Assembly (NCBI GenBank): GCA_021792255.1
Contig: JAJYUZ010000001.1
Coordinates: forward strand, 248,001 to 312,000
Length of the DNA stretch: 64,000 nucleotides
Source: Thermoplasmata archaeon
GTDB taxonomy: Archaea; Thermoplasmatota; Thermoplasmata; Thermoplasmatales; GCA-001856825
Reading direction: 5' to 3'
This document shows positions 16,620 to 25,896 of the stretch, piece after piece. The stretch's first letter is position 1. Every line of letters begins with the position of its first letter. The position numbers and the translations under genes are program-made. The notes below the pieces were generated by a model. The model saw only the letters and a program-made list of their open reading frames with translations, was not told where the DNA came from and did no database searches.

Positions 16620-16755
16620 AATTTTATTTCTTCTATTTTACATATTACCCCTAGGTATTTTTGGGTACGGACTATATTCCAAAATTCTAATGCTTGACCT
16701 TATTGGATTAGTCTGGTTGATATCTGCATTCTTTATCAACTCGATGAAAGAATAA
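16603..16755 (+). CDS. Possible 50-residue two-span membrane protein
   Basis: An open frame beginning with ATG eight bases after the L12 stop codes for a strongly hydrophobic peptide. A basic start (MSPR) is followed by one span at about 5-22, a short polar turn with Tyr, Ser and Lys, a second span at about 30-45, and the polar end NSMKE. The pattern looks like a real small membrane protein. However, no ribosome site precedes it and the start lies in the loop of a terminator-like hairpin. A later Met at residue 30 would leave one span. No family is recognised. Confidence 0.35.
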   Translation: MSPRSIILFLLFYILPLGIFGYGLYSKILMLDLIGLVWLISAFFINSMKE

Positions 16756-16772
16756 ATGGAACTTCCCTTAAT

Positions 16773-17954
16773 TTAGATCGTGGAGTTAGTTGAATCGCCC
16801 GCTTTGTTCTTACCCTTTAACGTCAGAAAGACCAGGATCGCAATACCCGCAGGGAGAACTGCTAGACCCCAGATTTCGTACGGAATCTGAAGATATGAAA
16901 GCAGGAATGACCCATAACTCGGACCCATTCCTCTACCTACGGAGTTGAAGAAGTTATAGACCCCCATGTGCGTTCCGATTCTTTTTCCAGACGAAATTTC
17001 CGCCACCATTGCATTTCCGGTGGGCGTCACGGCGTTCTCTCCCATGGTCACAATGAACATTGAAAGCATGAACTGCCACAGCACGTGATCAAACGCTATT
17101 GAAAAATAGCCTATCATGTACAGAACTGTCCCTATTATCAACCCGTTCCACAGACCTATTCTTCTGACGATCCTATAGATGGGAAGCTGGAAAGCTGCAA
17201 CGGCGATTCCGTTTACGAAATAGATTAAACCGATTGCAGCGGTAGATAGGCCCTCGAAGTGGTTTGCGTATATCGATAGCGTCACAGAGAACTGGGAGAC
17301 TACTACGAACAGGAAAGCTGTCGCTATTCCAAACGAATAGAGACGTTTTTCAAGATTTCTAAACGAGAATTTTTCTTCCTCTCTTGCTTGCCCCTTCTTG
17401 TCTCTCAGGAATAGGAACAGGGGGAGTGAGATCACGGCACTCAAGGCTGCCGTGAAATAGATATATGGATAACCAAACGAGGATGCAACGATTCCTGCCA
17501 CTGCGGGACCGAATGCCCAACCGAGATTGGAAGCGACCCTCATGTAGGAGAAACCGGCAAGCGGCACATCGCTGCTCAGTGAAAGCAGCGCATTTAAGGA
17601 CGGCATAAACAAGGAACCGACAGACTGATTGAGGATGAATAGGAGGATAAAGATTAGAGGTACCGGGAAGAGAATTGAAGATAGGAACAGCATTAGGAGG
17701 GTCCCGACGTACGCCGTAGCAAATGTGATAATGATTCTTCTATAACCGTACCTGTCTCCCAGATGGCCAGCGTAAATCTGGATGACCCCTCCAAATATGG
17801 CATTAATCGCAAAAATTAGACCAATCAGGAGGAGGGAAATTTTCAGCATATTGTTCATGAAGAGGGGTGTGAATCCCCACACTCCTCCAGTTCCAAAGGT
17901 CCTTATCGCTGAGCCGATCGAAATGATAAAGACATTTCTTCTATCCGTAAGCAA
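16773..17954 (-). CDS. Major facilitator superfamily transporter
   Basis: A 393-residue membrane protein with twelve hydrophobic helices in two halves. The MFS loop motif between helices 2 and 3 is visible (GHLGDRYGYRRI, about 60-71), and a charged central loop at about 190-205 separates the halves. Drug- or sugar-efflux MFS proteins look like this. It starts nine bases after the phosphodiesterase gene and is the last of a minus-strand unit of glycosyltransferase, phosphodiesterase and MFS. This suggests export or uptake of a glycan-related small molecule. The substrate is unknown. Confidence 0.85.
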   Translation of the reverse strand: MLTDRRNVFIISIGSAIRTFGTGGVWGFTPLFMNNMLKISLLLIGLIFAINAIFGGVIQIYAGHLGDRYGYRRIIITFATAYVGTLLMLFLSSILFPVPLIFILLFILNQSVGSLFMPSLNALLSLSSDVPLAGFSYMRVASNLGWAFGPAVAGIVASSFGYPYIYFTAALSAVISLPLFLFLRDKKGQAREEEKFSFRNLEKRLYSFGIATAFLFVVVSQFSVTLSIYANHFEGLSTAAIGLIYFVNGIAVAAFQLPIYRIVRRIGLWNGLIIGTVLYMIGYFSIAFDHVLWQFMLSMFIVTMGENAVTPTGNAMVAEISSGKRIGTHMGVYNFFNSVGRGMGPSYGSFLLSYLQIPYEIWGLAVLPAGIAILVFLTLKGKNKAGDSTNSTI

Positions 17955-17963
17955 GTCCCTCTA

Positions 17964-19376
17964 TCAGATCAGGGGTTTTCCATCCATGTCAGGAGGAATT
18001 TCACAGTTGAAAATCTTAAGAATGGTCGGAGCCAGATCATAAATCGATGCCGTGATCGGCTTAGGTGAAATTCCAGGACCGATCAACCCGAAAATTCCCT
18101 TTATTCTGTGGTGTGCAACCTGTCTAGTTCTATAGGCCATTTTCTTCTCAGGGATGTCCGTCGCCCAGAGATGTCCAGACAGCTGGAACCGCTGATGGTA
18201 AATTTCATTGGTTATTGCGACTACGTCTGGTGCTTCTGATAAGTATTGCCCCCAGTAGACCTCTTCCCCCCGCATGACTTGCTTAAAGACTTGCTTGTTC
18301 GTCTTAGATTTCAGGGACTTGAGTCTTTTGGTGAGATCTTCAACTATCTGGTCCTTCTCTTCGATGAACATCGGATTGACATAGAACAGTCCCTCGTCAA
18401 GAGCGAGGACTTTAGACTCTTTCCAGTCGATGAGCCTCTCAATCTCAAACTCCATGCTGCTATCGAGGTCCTTAATTCTTTTGACTATTCGCACTTGCAT
18501 TCCGTCAGGAAGACTCCTTGCTACTTTGTACAGACCAGTCTTTTTGCCAAAATTGACCACGGATTCTCTAGAAAGCATAGGATTCTTTGCTTCCTTCTTT
18601 GCGAGGAGCCCTTCCTTCGCGAGGTACTCATTCGCGTAGAATTCATCCTCAATGGGCCCGTTGCCGTGGTCACTCATCAAGAGGGTGTATCCGTCCTTGT
18701 TCTTTGAAAGGATGCGGGAAATACCTTCATCGTTTACCTTAAAGTTTCTTTTCATTATGTTTTCATTATCCCACATAAAATGGGAGACGTGGTCGTTCAT
18801 AGTTATAGATAGGTGGATGAGATCGTTGTTCCACAAACTTTCAGCCATCTCGAATCTTGACTGGACTTCCTTTTCGATGCCATCCATCGTTTGTTCCGGA
18901 TTTTCGTTCCTATTGAAGAGATGTATTTGTTCCTTGACATAACTCGTTGGAATGTTCTTTTCAAATTCTTCCGGGTAAACCCACGTTCCTTCTCCGTGAG
19001 GAATTCCACTCAACATGACACCGTTGACCTTCTTGGGAGGAAAGGTAGATGGCATGTCTATGATTGCGACACGCTTACCACTATCCGAGAGAATATCCCA
19101 GTAGTCTTTCCCGTGAAATCCCAGTGAGTTGATGTTCTTTATCTTCATATTCTTCCAGTCTATTTTAGACCAGAAGTATACTCCCATCTTTCCTGGATTC
19201 CTTCCCATAGAGTAGGACTTCCACCCAGGTTGAGTAATATAGGGTATCGTGGAAAGTAGAGGACCATGAAGTCCTTCGTTCAAGAACTTTGCAAAACCGG
19301 GATACATTCCTTGTTGGATGTACGGGAGTATGGGATCCCAACTTGCCCCGTCTATCCCTACAACCACAACTTTCAT
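17964..19376 (-). CDS. Alkaline phosphatase superfamily protein (phosphodiesterase-like)
   Basis: A 470-residue paralogue of the protein at 45-1433. The metal-site pattern is present: GIDGASWD at the N-terminus, Thr in YITQPGW (about 48), the Asp/His pair in NDHVSHFMWD (about 196-205), SDHGNG (about 237) and HHRIKG near 430. MGRNPGKMGVYFW matches GRSPGELGLYGF in the paralogue. No signal peptide is present. It lies between a glycosyltransferase and an MFS gene, so a glycan, lipid-head-group or nucleotide-sugar phosphodiester is a plausible substrate. That is inferred. Confidence 0.8.
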   Translation of the reverse strand: MKVVVVGIDGASWDPILPYIQQGMYPGFAKFLNEGLHGPLLSTIPYITQPGWKSYSMGRNPGKMGVYFWSKIDWKNMKIKNINSLGFHGKDYWDILSDSGKRVAIIDMPSTFPPKKVNGVMLSGIPHGEGTWVYPEEFEKNIPTSYVKEQIHLFNRNENPEQTMDGIEKEVQSRFEMAESLWNNDLIHLSITMNDHVSHFMWDNENIMKRNFKVNDEGISRILSKNKDGYTLLMSDHGNGPIEDEFYANEYLAKEGLLAKKEAKNPMLSRESVVNFGKKTGLYKVARSLPDGMQVRIVKRIKDLDSSMEFEIERLIDWKESKVLALDEGLFYVNPMFIEEKDQIVEDLTKRLKSLKSKTNKQVFKQVMRGEEVYWGQYLSEAPDVVAITNEIYHQRFQLSGHLWATDIPEKKMAYRTRQVAHHRIKGIFGLIGPGISPKPITASIYDLAPTILKIFNCEIPPDMDGKPLI

Positions 19377-19410
19377 TCAGGTCGAATGAACTACTGATAT
19401 AAAAGAAATT

Positions 19411-20199
19411 TCAATTTCTAAGGAGCGCATCCGCCAGTGCTATCGGCTTCAAAAGAGTCTCTACCAAGTAGAATGGGTGATCAATCTTTCCGCCTCTTGA
19501 ACTTCTGACGCCATACGAAAGAGCGTTATTCTTAATGTACGTCTTCGCTGTCGCTCTGAGATAGGAATACCTTTTCCTGGCGAGCCTCCAATAAGAATCG
19601 AATTCTGAATGGTCATGGTAGACGTAAGCGTCTTTCACAAATAGCCCTCGGTAGCCTATCTTTGTTGCTTTAAGATTTATGTCGTAATCCTCGGCCCCAC
19701 CTGCGATCGAAAGATCAAATCCACCTAGCTTTTCGAAAATTTCCCGCTTCCACGCAGAGTTGCCCATTGGTAGATAGACGATACTCTGAGGAACAAGGTA
19801 GTCGTAGACGTAATCCTCTAGTTCATTCACATATCTCTCCGGACCCGACCTTGGATTCCCATGTTTTGCTGGGCCTCCGGTGAAATCAGCCCGTGATTCT
19901 TCGATTGGTTTGACGAGGTTGTCTAACCACGATTCCGACGCAATCTCATCGGTATCAATATAGGCGATGATGTCACTCTTGACTAGGCTGAGTGACTGAT
20001 TTCTCGTTTCCACAACATTTCCTGGCAATAGCTCAAATCTTGCACCAAATTCCTTACAGACTTGCTCTATGTCCCATTTGGTACCGCCATCAGCAACGAA
20101 AATCTCGTCAGGTTTCCTGTTCTGTTTCATTAACGAGTTTAGAGTAGAAGAAATTCTTCTGTCGTTGAATGAAGTTATAAGAACGGTGATCGTAGACAA
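19411..20199 (-). CDS. Glycosyltransferase family 2
   Basis: A 262-residue GT-A type glycosyltransferase. The nucleotide-sugar domain starts at once (TITVLITSFNDRR), with the metal-binding acidic motif YIDTDE near residue 80, GGPAKHGNPRS near 115 and the acceptor-side GGAEDYDINLKA near 166. No long membrane helix is evident. The start reads TTG with no clear ribosome site, so the exact N-terminus is uncertain. It heads a minus-strand unit with a phosphodiesterase and MFS gene. A role in surface glycan or S-layer glycosylation is likely but not proven. Confidence 0.85.
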   Translation of the reverse strand: MSTITVLITSFNDRRISSTLNSLMKQNRKPDEIFVADGGTKWDIEQVCKEFGARFELLPGNVVETRNQSLSLVKSDIIAYIDTDEIASESWLDNLVKPIEESRADFTGGPAKHGNPRSGPERYVNELEDYVYDYLVPQSIVYLPMGNSAWKREIFEKLGGFDLSIAGGAEDYDINLKATKIGYRGLFVKDAYVYHDHSEFDSYWRLARKRYSYLRATAKTYIKNNALSYGVRSSRGGKIDHPFYLVETLLKPIALADALLRN

Positions 20200-20379
20200 A
20201 GGGTACCCCCGCCATGCAATCTTATTTCACTATTAATCTTTGATATGAGATCAGTTTAGATTTTTAACCAGATCTTTGAACTTATTTAGCATCGGCTCCT
20301 ATCCAAATTATTACGTGCCTTATTTTTAGTCCATTTGGATGTTAAAGGATATTTTATACAAAGACCTCATAACTAAGAA

Positions 20380-21390
20380 GTGCTGACCATCGTTTATCCG
20401 AAAATCAAGGTCGCAAGTGGGACAAAGTCCTACGTCGACACTGTCCTAGGTGGCATAAGCGAGGCGCATTATCCCTTTTCCTCAATTGGAATAAGAAAGA
20501 TTGAATTTTCCGTAACTGGAAAGCCATTGGGAGGAATTGTCTCTCAGAGGATGGGTTTACTCTTGCACAGAAATCTCAGTCACCCGATTCACGCATTGGT
20601 CCCAGAAGTAAGTCCGGAAGGAGTAGACGTGGTAACAATACACGATATCATCCCCTTCCTAAAATCATCGGAATTTATCAAGAATGCGTACGACAGATCG
20701 GCTTACAACATGATGTATGAGCGCGCTCTTAAAGCTAAGATATTGATAGTTTCGACCGAGACCGTCAAGAAGGAGCTGGTGACTTCCCTCAACATAGCAG
20801 AAGAGAGAGTTAGGGTCATCTACCAGGCAATCGATTCTTCAAAATTCGCCCACAGCGAAAACAGCCCGTATCCTGAAAACGGAAAGGTACACCTCGTGAC
20901 GGTAGGGGATTTCAACCCAAGAAAGAGGTTTGATTTGCTGTATGAAATGGTAGCTAGAAACAAAGATATGGAACTGTACCACCTTGGCCCTGTAAACTCT
21001 TGGAAGGATCGTGCTTCCAGGTTGAGCGATCTTGCCAAAAAAAGTGGAAACATTTTTCTAAAAGGGGAAGTAAACGAAGAGACCCTCATTAGATATCTTT
21101 CAAACGCTGATCTTTTTGTCTTAATCTCAGAAGCCGAAGGATTTGGAATACCCCCCATAGAAGCCATGTCCTGTGGAACCAATGTCGTCCTGAATGATCT
21201 TCCTATCTTCAAAGAGACTATAGGAGAGTTCGGATTTCTTAGCAGCACCGATAGATTCGAGGAAACAATCTTGTATGCTTTAAAGAATAAGAAGAAGAGC
21301 GAAGTGCTAAGAAATCACTCCTTAAAGTATTCTATCAAAAAAGAGATCGCAGATCTGCTATCAATTTATCAGGAGATTGGAGAGAGCTAG
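20380..21390 (+). CDS. Glycosyltransferase family 1/4
   Basis: A 336-residue GT-B glycosyltransferase. The C-terminal donor domain has GDFNPRKRFDLLYEM (about 172-186) and the classic GT4 motif EAEGFGIPPIEAMSCGT (about 251-267). GTG 20380 sits about 25 bases after a TATTTTATA box, so it is likely leaderless. It diverges from the GT2 gene across a 180-base spacer, which makes a small surface-glycan neighbourhood. Donor and acceptor are unknown. Confidence 0.88.
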   Translation: MLTIVYPKIKVASGTKSYVDTVLGGISEAHYPFSSIGIRKIEFSVTGKPLGGIVSQRMGLLLHRNLSHPIHALVPEVSPEGVDVVTIHDIIPFLKSSEFIKNAYDRSAYNMMYERALKAKILIVSTETVKKELVTSLNIAEERVRVIYQAIDSSKFAHSENSPYPENGKVHLVTVGDFNPRKRFDLLYEMVARNKDMELYHLGPVNSWKDRASRLSDLAKKSGNIFLKGEVNEETLIRYLSNADLFVLISEAEGFGIPPIEAMSCGTNVVLNDLPIFKETIGEFGFLSSTDRFEETILYALKNKKKSEVLRNHSLKYSIKKEIADLLSIYQEIGES

Positions 21391-21575
21391 CCGTCCCAGA
21401 ATAGCATGAATTTAGCTCGGTCTGACAGTCGGAGAGTACATATCGTAACGGCTAGTGACAACAGAAATGTGGTTCGACATCTATTGTTATTCTTAATTTT
21501 GGATGATTGACCAGATTCTATCAATCGGTAAATTAATAGGAAAAGCTTTTATTCTAAGTATATATTGTCTGACTA

Positions 21576-22193
21576 ATGTCACACATACTACTAAAAGGGT
21601 GGCATAGGTATAAGGAAAGAGGCAAATATTCCTGGAGATCGTCTCTGGTAATAGCATTCGTAGCCACGATTCTGCTTTGGTGGCTCCCTATTTTTGGACC
21701 AATGCTTTCTGGGTACGTTTCGGGTAGAGCTTCCGGATCAAAATATAAGGGTGTCATTATCACCGCACTAGTCGCAGGCATTATCGGAGTTGCATCGTTC
21801 GTATTAACTTACATCTTTTCGGTCCCAACTTACGTCACTTATTATCTGTCATCGGTAATCATATACCATCTTCAAACAATCTCTCCATACTCTGCATGGC
21901 TGCTCTCTTCTACCAGCCAAATGTTTACAAATTTCCCTTACTATCTATCTTTCTTTCCCCCCAACTGGGCAGTACTGGTAGCATTCGGATTCATTGGGGG
22001 AGGAATGTCAGAACTCCTGATAAGGGATACAGAAAGGAAGAGCGTTCTGTCTGCAAGACATCCAATCCACAATGATGCAAAGGCGCTGACTCCCAAACAA
22101 GTCGAATATGCACCACCAGCAGATCCTCACCCACTGCTAAAGAAGATAATAAGAGACAAAGATATACAAGAATCCTCTGAAGATTATATCTGA
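21576..22193 (+). CDS. Membrane protein of unknown function
   Basis: A 205-residue protein with a basic N-terminus (LLKGWHRYKERGKYSWR). Hydrophobic segments lie near 23-48, 60-85, 90-100 and 130-148. It ends in a charged cytoplasmic-type tail of about 55 residues with PPADPHPLLKKI. A Gly/Ser-rich loop (SGYVSGRASGSKYKG) joins the first two segments. An AT-rich box near 21547-21554 fits a leaderless ATG. It may belong to a lineage-specific family, and I do not recognise a function. Confidence 0.75.
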   Translation: MSHILLKGWHRYKERGKYSWRSSLVIAFVATILLWWLPIFGPMLSGYVSGRASGSKYKGVIITALVAGIIGVASFVLTYIFSVPTYVTYYLSSVIIYHLQTISPYSAWLLSSTSQMFTNFPYYLSFFPPNWAVLVAFGFIGGGMSELLIRDTERKSVLSARHPIHNDAKALTPKQVEYAPPADPHPLLKKIIRDKDIQESSEDYI

Positions 22194-22198
22194 TGCCA

Positions 22199-22212
22199 TG
22201 GTCGAAAGACCA
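22199..22212 (+). terminator. Short GNRA-loop hairpin after the membrane protein gene
   Basis: TGGTC-GAAA-GACCA forms a five-base stem with a GAAA tetraloop right after the stop codon. T-rich DNA starts about 20 bases later. It may help end the plus-strand transcript, which converges with a small minus-strand gene. Confidence 0.3.
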
Positions 22213-22234
22213 GGACTGCAAAAAAAAGCAATTT

Positions 22235-22381
22235 TTATTCTTTTAATTTTTTCCTAAATTCCGCAACCTCTTCTTGTAATGCCTTGTTGAGTGGATTTTT
22301 TCTGGCTTTCTCTTCTAGTTCTTTGAGTTTATTCTCCAAATTCTTCTTTTTCCTATCAAGGTCCCTCTTTCCGAGTGCCAT
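22235..22381 (-). CDS. Small charged coiled-coil protein, 48 residues
   Basis: ATG 22381 opens a frame of 48 codons. The peptide is almost wholly helical and charged: MALGKRDLDRKKKNLENKL, then KELEEKARKNPLNKA, ending EFRKKLKE. Hydrophobic residues recur every three to four positions, as in a short coiled coil. The biased, well-formed composition suggests a real gene, possibly a nucleic-acid or protein-binding helper. It follows the copper operon on the same strand but has its own 57-base spacer. No family is recognised. Confidence 0.5.
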   Translation of the reverse strand: MALGKRDLDRKKKNLENKLKELEEKARKNPLNKALQEEVAEFRKKLKE

Positions 22382-22437
22382 GAATCTTCAAGAAATTACT
22401 ACATTATCTACTTTCTGATTCTGTATACCGGGGCGAT

Positions 22438-22743
22438 TTAGTATGAATAAGTTATCCCTGTCACCTTTAAGGCATTTCTTAGTCTAGTCTTTGAAATGAT
22501 TACAACATCCTTGTGTCTAACGATCGAATCGAAGATAGGTTGAGAAGCAAATACCTTGAGATTGGAATCATCGTACAAGATGGAGTACGAGTTCGAGTGC
22601 TTTACTAAGGATATCTCGACGTGAGGAATCATCTTGCACAAGTTGTCGGCACAAGGTCCCTTCGTGTACTTTAATTCAAGATAGATCTCCTTTATGCCAT
22701 TGGTTACAACGATCTGTCTCGCACCTTCGGTAAGAGTTATCAT
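22438..22743 (-). CDS. Small conserved-looking protein at the end of the copper operon (IscA/HesB-like fold possible)
   Basis: A 101-residue protein whose ATG overlaps the copA stop (ATGA), so it is co-translated with the copper ATPase. The N-terminus [12 protein letters not shown] and a Cys pair in GPCADNLCK (about 30-38) recall the HesB/IscA fold. The rest ([20 protein letters not shown]) also fits a beta-rich scaffold. A metal-binding helper role for copper or Fe-S damage is inferred from position. The family link is weak. Confidence 0.55.
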   Translation of the reverse strand: MITLTEGARQIVVTNGIKEIYLELKYTKGPCADNLCKMIPHVEISLVKHSNSYSILYDDSNLKVFASQPIFDSIVRHKDVVIISKTRLRNALKVTGITYSY

Positions 22744-24809
22744 GGTTTAAACCTCTTCAGCAGCAGAGAATTCAAGACGACTGTCGTCGAGCTAAAAGCC
22801 ATCGCAAAAGCTGCAAGAAAAGGCAGTGAGTTATATATCCCTGCTCCAAACAGCGGTATCAATGCTCCCGCCGCGATTGGAATCAGTATTATATTGTAGA
22901 AGAAAGCCCACATAAGATTCTGCTTAATCTTACTGATCGTCATTTTACCGAGCTTGAGACTTACGTAGACGCCGTAGAGCTTGTCCTTCATTAGCACTAT
23001 TCCTCCAGTCTCCTTTGCAACATCTGTACCGCTACCGATCGCAATTCCCAGATCCGCCTTTGCCAGCGAGGGAGCGTCGTTTATTCCATCTCCGACCATC
23101 GCGACTATCTTTCCGGTTCTCTGAAGGTCCTCAATTTTTTCCAATTTCTGATTTGGTTTGACGCTAGCAACTATGTTGGTTATTCCAACTTTGCTTGCTA
23201 TCGCCTTTGCGGTTGTCTCATTGTCTCCACTTATCATCCACGTCTCTACGCCAATTCTGTTTAGCGCCTGAATTGCTCTTATACTATCATCCTTTATCGT
23301 ATCTGCGAGGGCAATTAATCCTGCAATTTTCGATTCTATAGAAACAATCAGTACAGTTTTCCCTTCTCCTTCGAGCTTTTTTATGTCGCTCTCCGCATTG
23401 GTCGTAGTTATGCCGTTATCAGAAAACAGGTCTCTGTTTCCAACCAGTACCGTCTTTTCTAACTTACACGATACTCCCTTCCCAGGAATGTAGTTAAAGT
23501 CTTTGGGAAATTGGATTTCAGTGTTTTCTTCTCTTGCTTTTTTCACCACAGCCTTTCCAACAGGGTGCTCAGAATTTGCTTCAGCCGCAGCTGCAAATTT
23601 TAGAATTTCCTGTTTGCTATAAGTCGAAAGTTCTATGATGTCGGTAACCTCCAGTTGACCTTCAGTTATAGTCCCGGTCTTGTCGAATGCTACCGTATTT
23701 ACCTTGCTCGCAATCTCAATGGATTCCCCCCCTTTGACCAGTATTCCATTTTCAGCGGCTTTCCCTGATGAAACCATCAGAGCTGCAGGCGTAGCAATAC
23801 CGAGAGCGCATGGGCAGGCTATTATGATAACGGACACGAAGACCAGTAGTGAAAAAGTCAACCCTATATGCCCCAGATAGAGCCAGTAAAGGAAGGACAG
23901 AATTCCAATCAAGACTACAGTTGGAACAAAATAAGAGGAAACTCTATCAGCCAATTTTTGAATAGGAACCTTCGCCGAGTTTGCGTTCCTCACAGTTTCA
24001 ATTATTTCCGAGAGAGCAGTATCTTCCCCCACTTTCTCAGCCATTATTTTAATTGCGCCTGAGAGATTGATCGTCCCTCCAATTACCTTGTTTCCAGCTT
24101 TCTTGTCCACCGGCAAACTTTCTCCGGTTATCATTGATTCGTCAACCGATGAGAACCCTTCTACCACCCTGGAGTCTGTAGGAATTCCCTCACCAGGTTT
24201 CACTAGGAGCAAGTCTGAAACCTTTATCTCTTCTGCTTTCACCCCTACTATCTCTCCGTTCTTGATCAGGTGGGCTGTTTTAGGAATGAGTGAAACGAGC
24301 TTGCTGAGAGCTTCAGACGCCCTTGCTTTGGTCAGGTGCTCCATCAACGTACCGGTCAGAATAAGGGAAATTATCGCTGTTGAGGTGTCGAAGTATATTC
24401 CTGCCGATGGAAATAATGAAGGGAACAGGACGACTACAGCGCTGTATGTCCAAGCAGCAGAGGTACTGATCGCTATGAGGGTGTCCATGTTCCCGGCTCT
24501 GTTCTTGAAAGCATCTATCGTACCTCTATAGAACTTCGATCCGGGATAAAACTGCACAACAGATGCCATTATCAAAGTGACAAATACCCAATATCCAAAA
24601 TGAATAATATAAGTGAATAAGATAACAGGAATGGTAAGGACCCAGGAGACCGTAAGCATTATCTTTAATTTCTTCAGTTCCTTCTCAGGTTCTTCGAACT
24701 GATCTTTGCACGCTTCGCTGCAAAAGTAATAGTTCTTGCCGTACTTGAAACTTTTAATTGTAGCAGTGGTTTGATCTACATACATTCCGCAGATTGGGTC
24801 CCTCGCCAT
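22740..24809 (-). CDS. copA: Copper-exporting P-type ATPase with N-terminal YHS domain
   Basis: A 689-residue P1B-type ATPase that pumps Cu(I) out of the cell. The start at ATG 24809 follows GGAGAG. The N-terminus is a YHS metal domain ([12 protein letters not shown], then [12 protein letters not shown]) instead of the usual HMA domain. The core shows TGES (228-231), the Cu-binding CPC in membrane helix 6 (332-334), phosphorylation DKTG (376-379), [14 protein letters not shown] and two final helices. It lies in an operon with a TRASH regulator and a separate YHS protein. Part of the open frame before 24809 overlaps the YHS gene and is not used. Confidence 0.95.
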   Translation of the reverse strand: MARDPICGMYVDQTTATIKSFKYGKNYYFCSEACKDQFEEPEKELKKLKIMLTVSWVLTIPVILFTYIIHFGYWVFVTLIMASVVQFYPGSKFYRGTIDAFKNRAGNMDTLIAISTSAAWTYSAVVVLFPSLFPSAGIYFDTSTAIISLILTGTLMEHLTKARASEALSKLVSLIPKTAHLIKNGEIVGVKAEEIKVSDLLLVKPGEGIPTDSRVVEGFSSVDESMITGESLPVDKKAGNKVIGGTINLSGAIKIMAEKVGEDTALSEIIETVRNANSAKVPIQKLADRVSSYFVPTVVLIGILSFLYWLYLGHIGLTFSLLVFVSVIIIACPCALGIATPAALMVSSGKAAENGILVKGGESIEIASKVNTVAFDKTGTITEGQLEVTDIIELSTYSKQEILKFAAAAEANSEHPVGKAVVKKAREENTEIQFPKDFNYIPGKGVSCKLEKTVLVGNRDLFSDNGITTTNAESDIKKLEGEGKTVLIVSIESKIAGLIALADTIKDDSIRAIQALNRIGVETWMISGDNETTAKAIASKVGITNIVASVKPNQKLEKIEDLQRTGKIVAMVGDGINDAPSLAKADLGIAIGSGTDVAKETGGIVLMKDKLYGVYVSLKLGKMTISKIKQNLMWAFFYNIILIPIAAGALIPLFGAGIYNSLPFLAAFAMAFSSTTVVLNSLLLKRFKP

Positions 24810-24837
24810 TCGGTTCTCTCCTTTGACTACTGATTTA

Positions 24838-25032
24838 TCAGCAGCATCCGCCCTTGTGTGAATGCCCCGACGATTCGTGAGCGTATTTGTCAGGGTGTGC
24901 GTCGAACTGTTTCTTACAGTCGTTGCTACAAAAATAGAAAGTCCTCCCCCCGTGTTCTTCACTTATTGCCGTATTTGCATCAACGGTCATACCGCACACT
25001 ACATCTTTCTCATTCTTTCCTTTATGAAACAT
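24838..25032 (-). CDS. Small YHS-domain protein with His/Cys tail
   Basis: A 64-residue protein made of one YHS domain ([13 protein letters not shown], then [19 protein letters not shown]). Its C-terminal tail [13 protein letters not shown] has three His and two Cys, well suited to bind copper. I start it at ATG 25032, because GGTGA lies four bases upstream; the longer frame up to 25137 has no support. It is probably a copper carrier that hands metal to CopA, whose own N-terminus is a related YHS domain. That role is inferred. Confidence 0.75.
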   Translation of the reverse strand: MFHKGKNEKDVVCGMTVDANTAISEEHGGRTFYFCSNDCKKQFDAHPDKYAHESSGHSHKGGCC

Positions 25033-25181
25033 CATATCACCGGTCGGAAATTGTACCCTGATATTAAAGCGTGTTTTGTGCATGATGCATAATTTATGAG
25101 ATTCAGGTAAGCCAAACTGATCGACGATTGACTTCAAAACTGGAAGGGACTATTTTTTGGATGAGATAGCCTCAGTTGGTA

Positions 25182-25703
25182 CTACTTCTCCGATCTCGTC
25201 AGCTTCTTGTTTAGATCACCTTTGCAATTTTCACAACAGACATAGTATTCGTGGTTCTTGTGCTTCAATGTTAGGATCCCTTCATTTATTTCCTTTCCGC
25301 AATAGTCACAGTACACTCTGACGTTCGTAGCAATGTTATCAAAGTTCTGTCGTTTTTTAACGATATTGACATTACTGTATTTGATGCTCTTTTTGAGTAG
25401 GTTCAAATCGGATAAAACGACGTACTTTCCATTGGCTAGTTCGAGGACTTCTATCCTATCTTCCTCTGGTACCTGTTCGAGATTATCGATTTCTAGAAGA
25501 ACCATTTTCTCGTCTTCTGGAGGAGATATATTGACCGTGAAGCGGGTAATGACTCCATTAGTAATGAGGGACTTAATAGCAGTACGAACAGTGTTCCTGT
25601 TTAGATTTGTAACTCTTGCTATTTCATTTACATTTTGCCTAGAATCTTCAAACAATGTCCTAAGAACTCTTGACTCAGTTTGAGACAAATTGATTTTTGT
25701 CAT
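25182..25703 (-). CDS. copR: Copper-responsive regulator: Lrp-type HTH plus TRASH domain
   Basis: A 173-residue regulator. The N-terminal winged helix (LSQTESRVLRTLFED, then NRNTVRTAIKSLITNGVI) resembles Lrp/AsnC regulators. The C-terminus is a TRASH metal-sensor domain with CDYCGKE and YYVCCENCKGDL (about 133-166). In Sulfolobus and Ferroplasma such proteins sit beside copA and switch it on with copper. Here it is the first gene of the minus-strand unit, about 150 bases before the YHS gene. Met seven (25703) fits a plain HTH N-terminus; an upstream Met at 25721 is possible. Confidence 0.85.
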   Translation of the reverse strand: MTKINLSQTESRVLRTLFEDSRQNVNEIARVTNLNRNTVRTAIKSLITNGVITRFTVNISPPEDEKMVLLEIDNLEQVPEEDRIEVLELANGKYVVLSDLNLLKKSIKYSNVNIVKKRQNFDNIATNVRVYCDYCGKEINEGILTLKHKNHEYYVCCENCKGDLNKKLTRSEK

Positions 25704-25896
25704 AACGAATTCTATCCTCAATAGTATCCATTTCCCCTGTAAGAATTTTATGCAAATCGATTATATTTGGATCATTAAATTATTCAGAATGATTATTTTT
25801 ATCACGTCAATATATTTCCCCCTTGTCTGAGACTATTTGACGTTCTACAGAGAGCCTACCTCACTTTTATAATATCAATAGAACATGTCAAATTAT

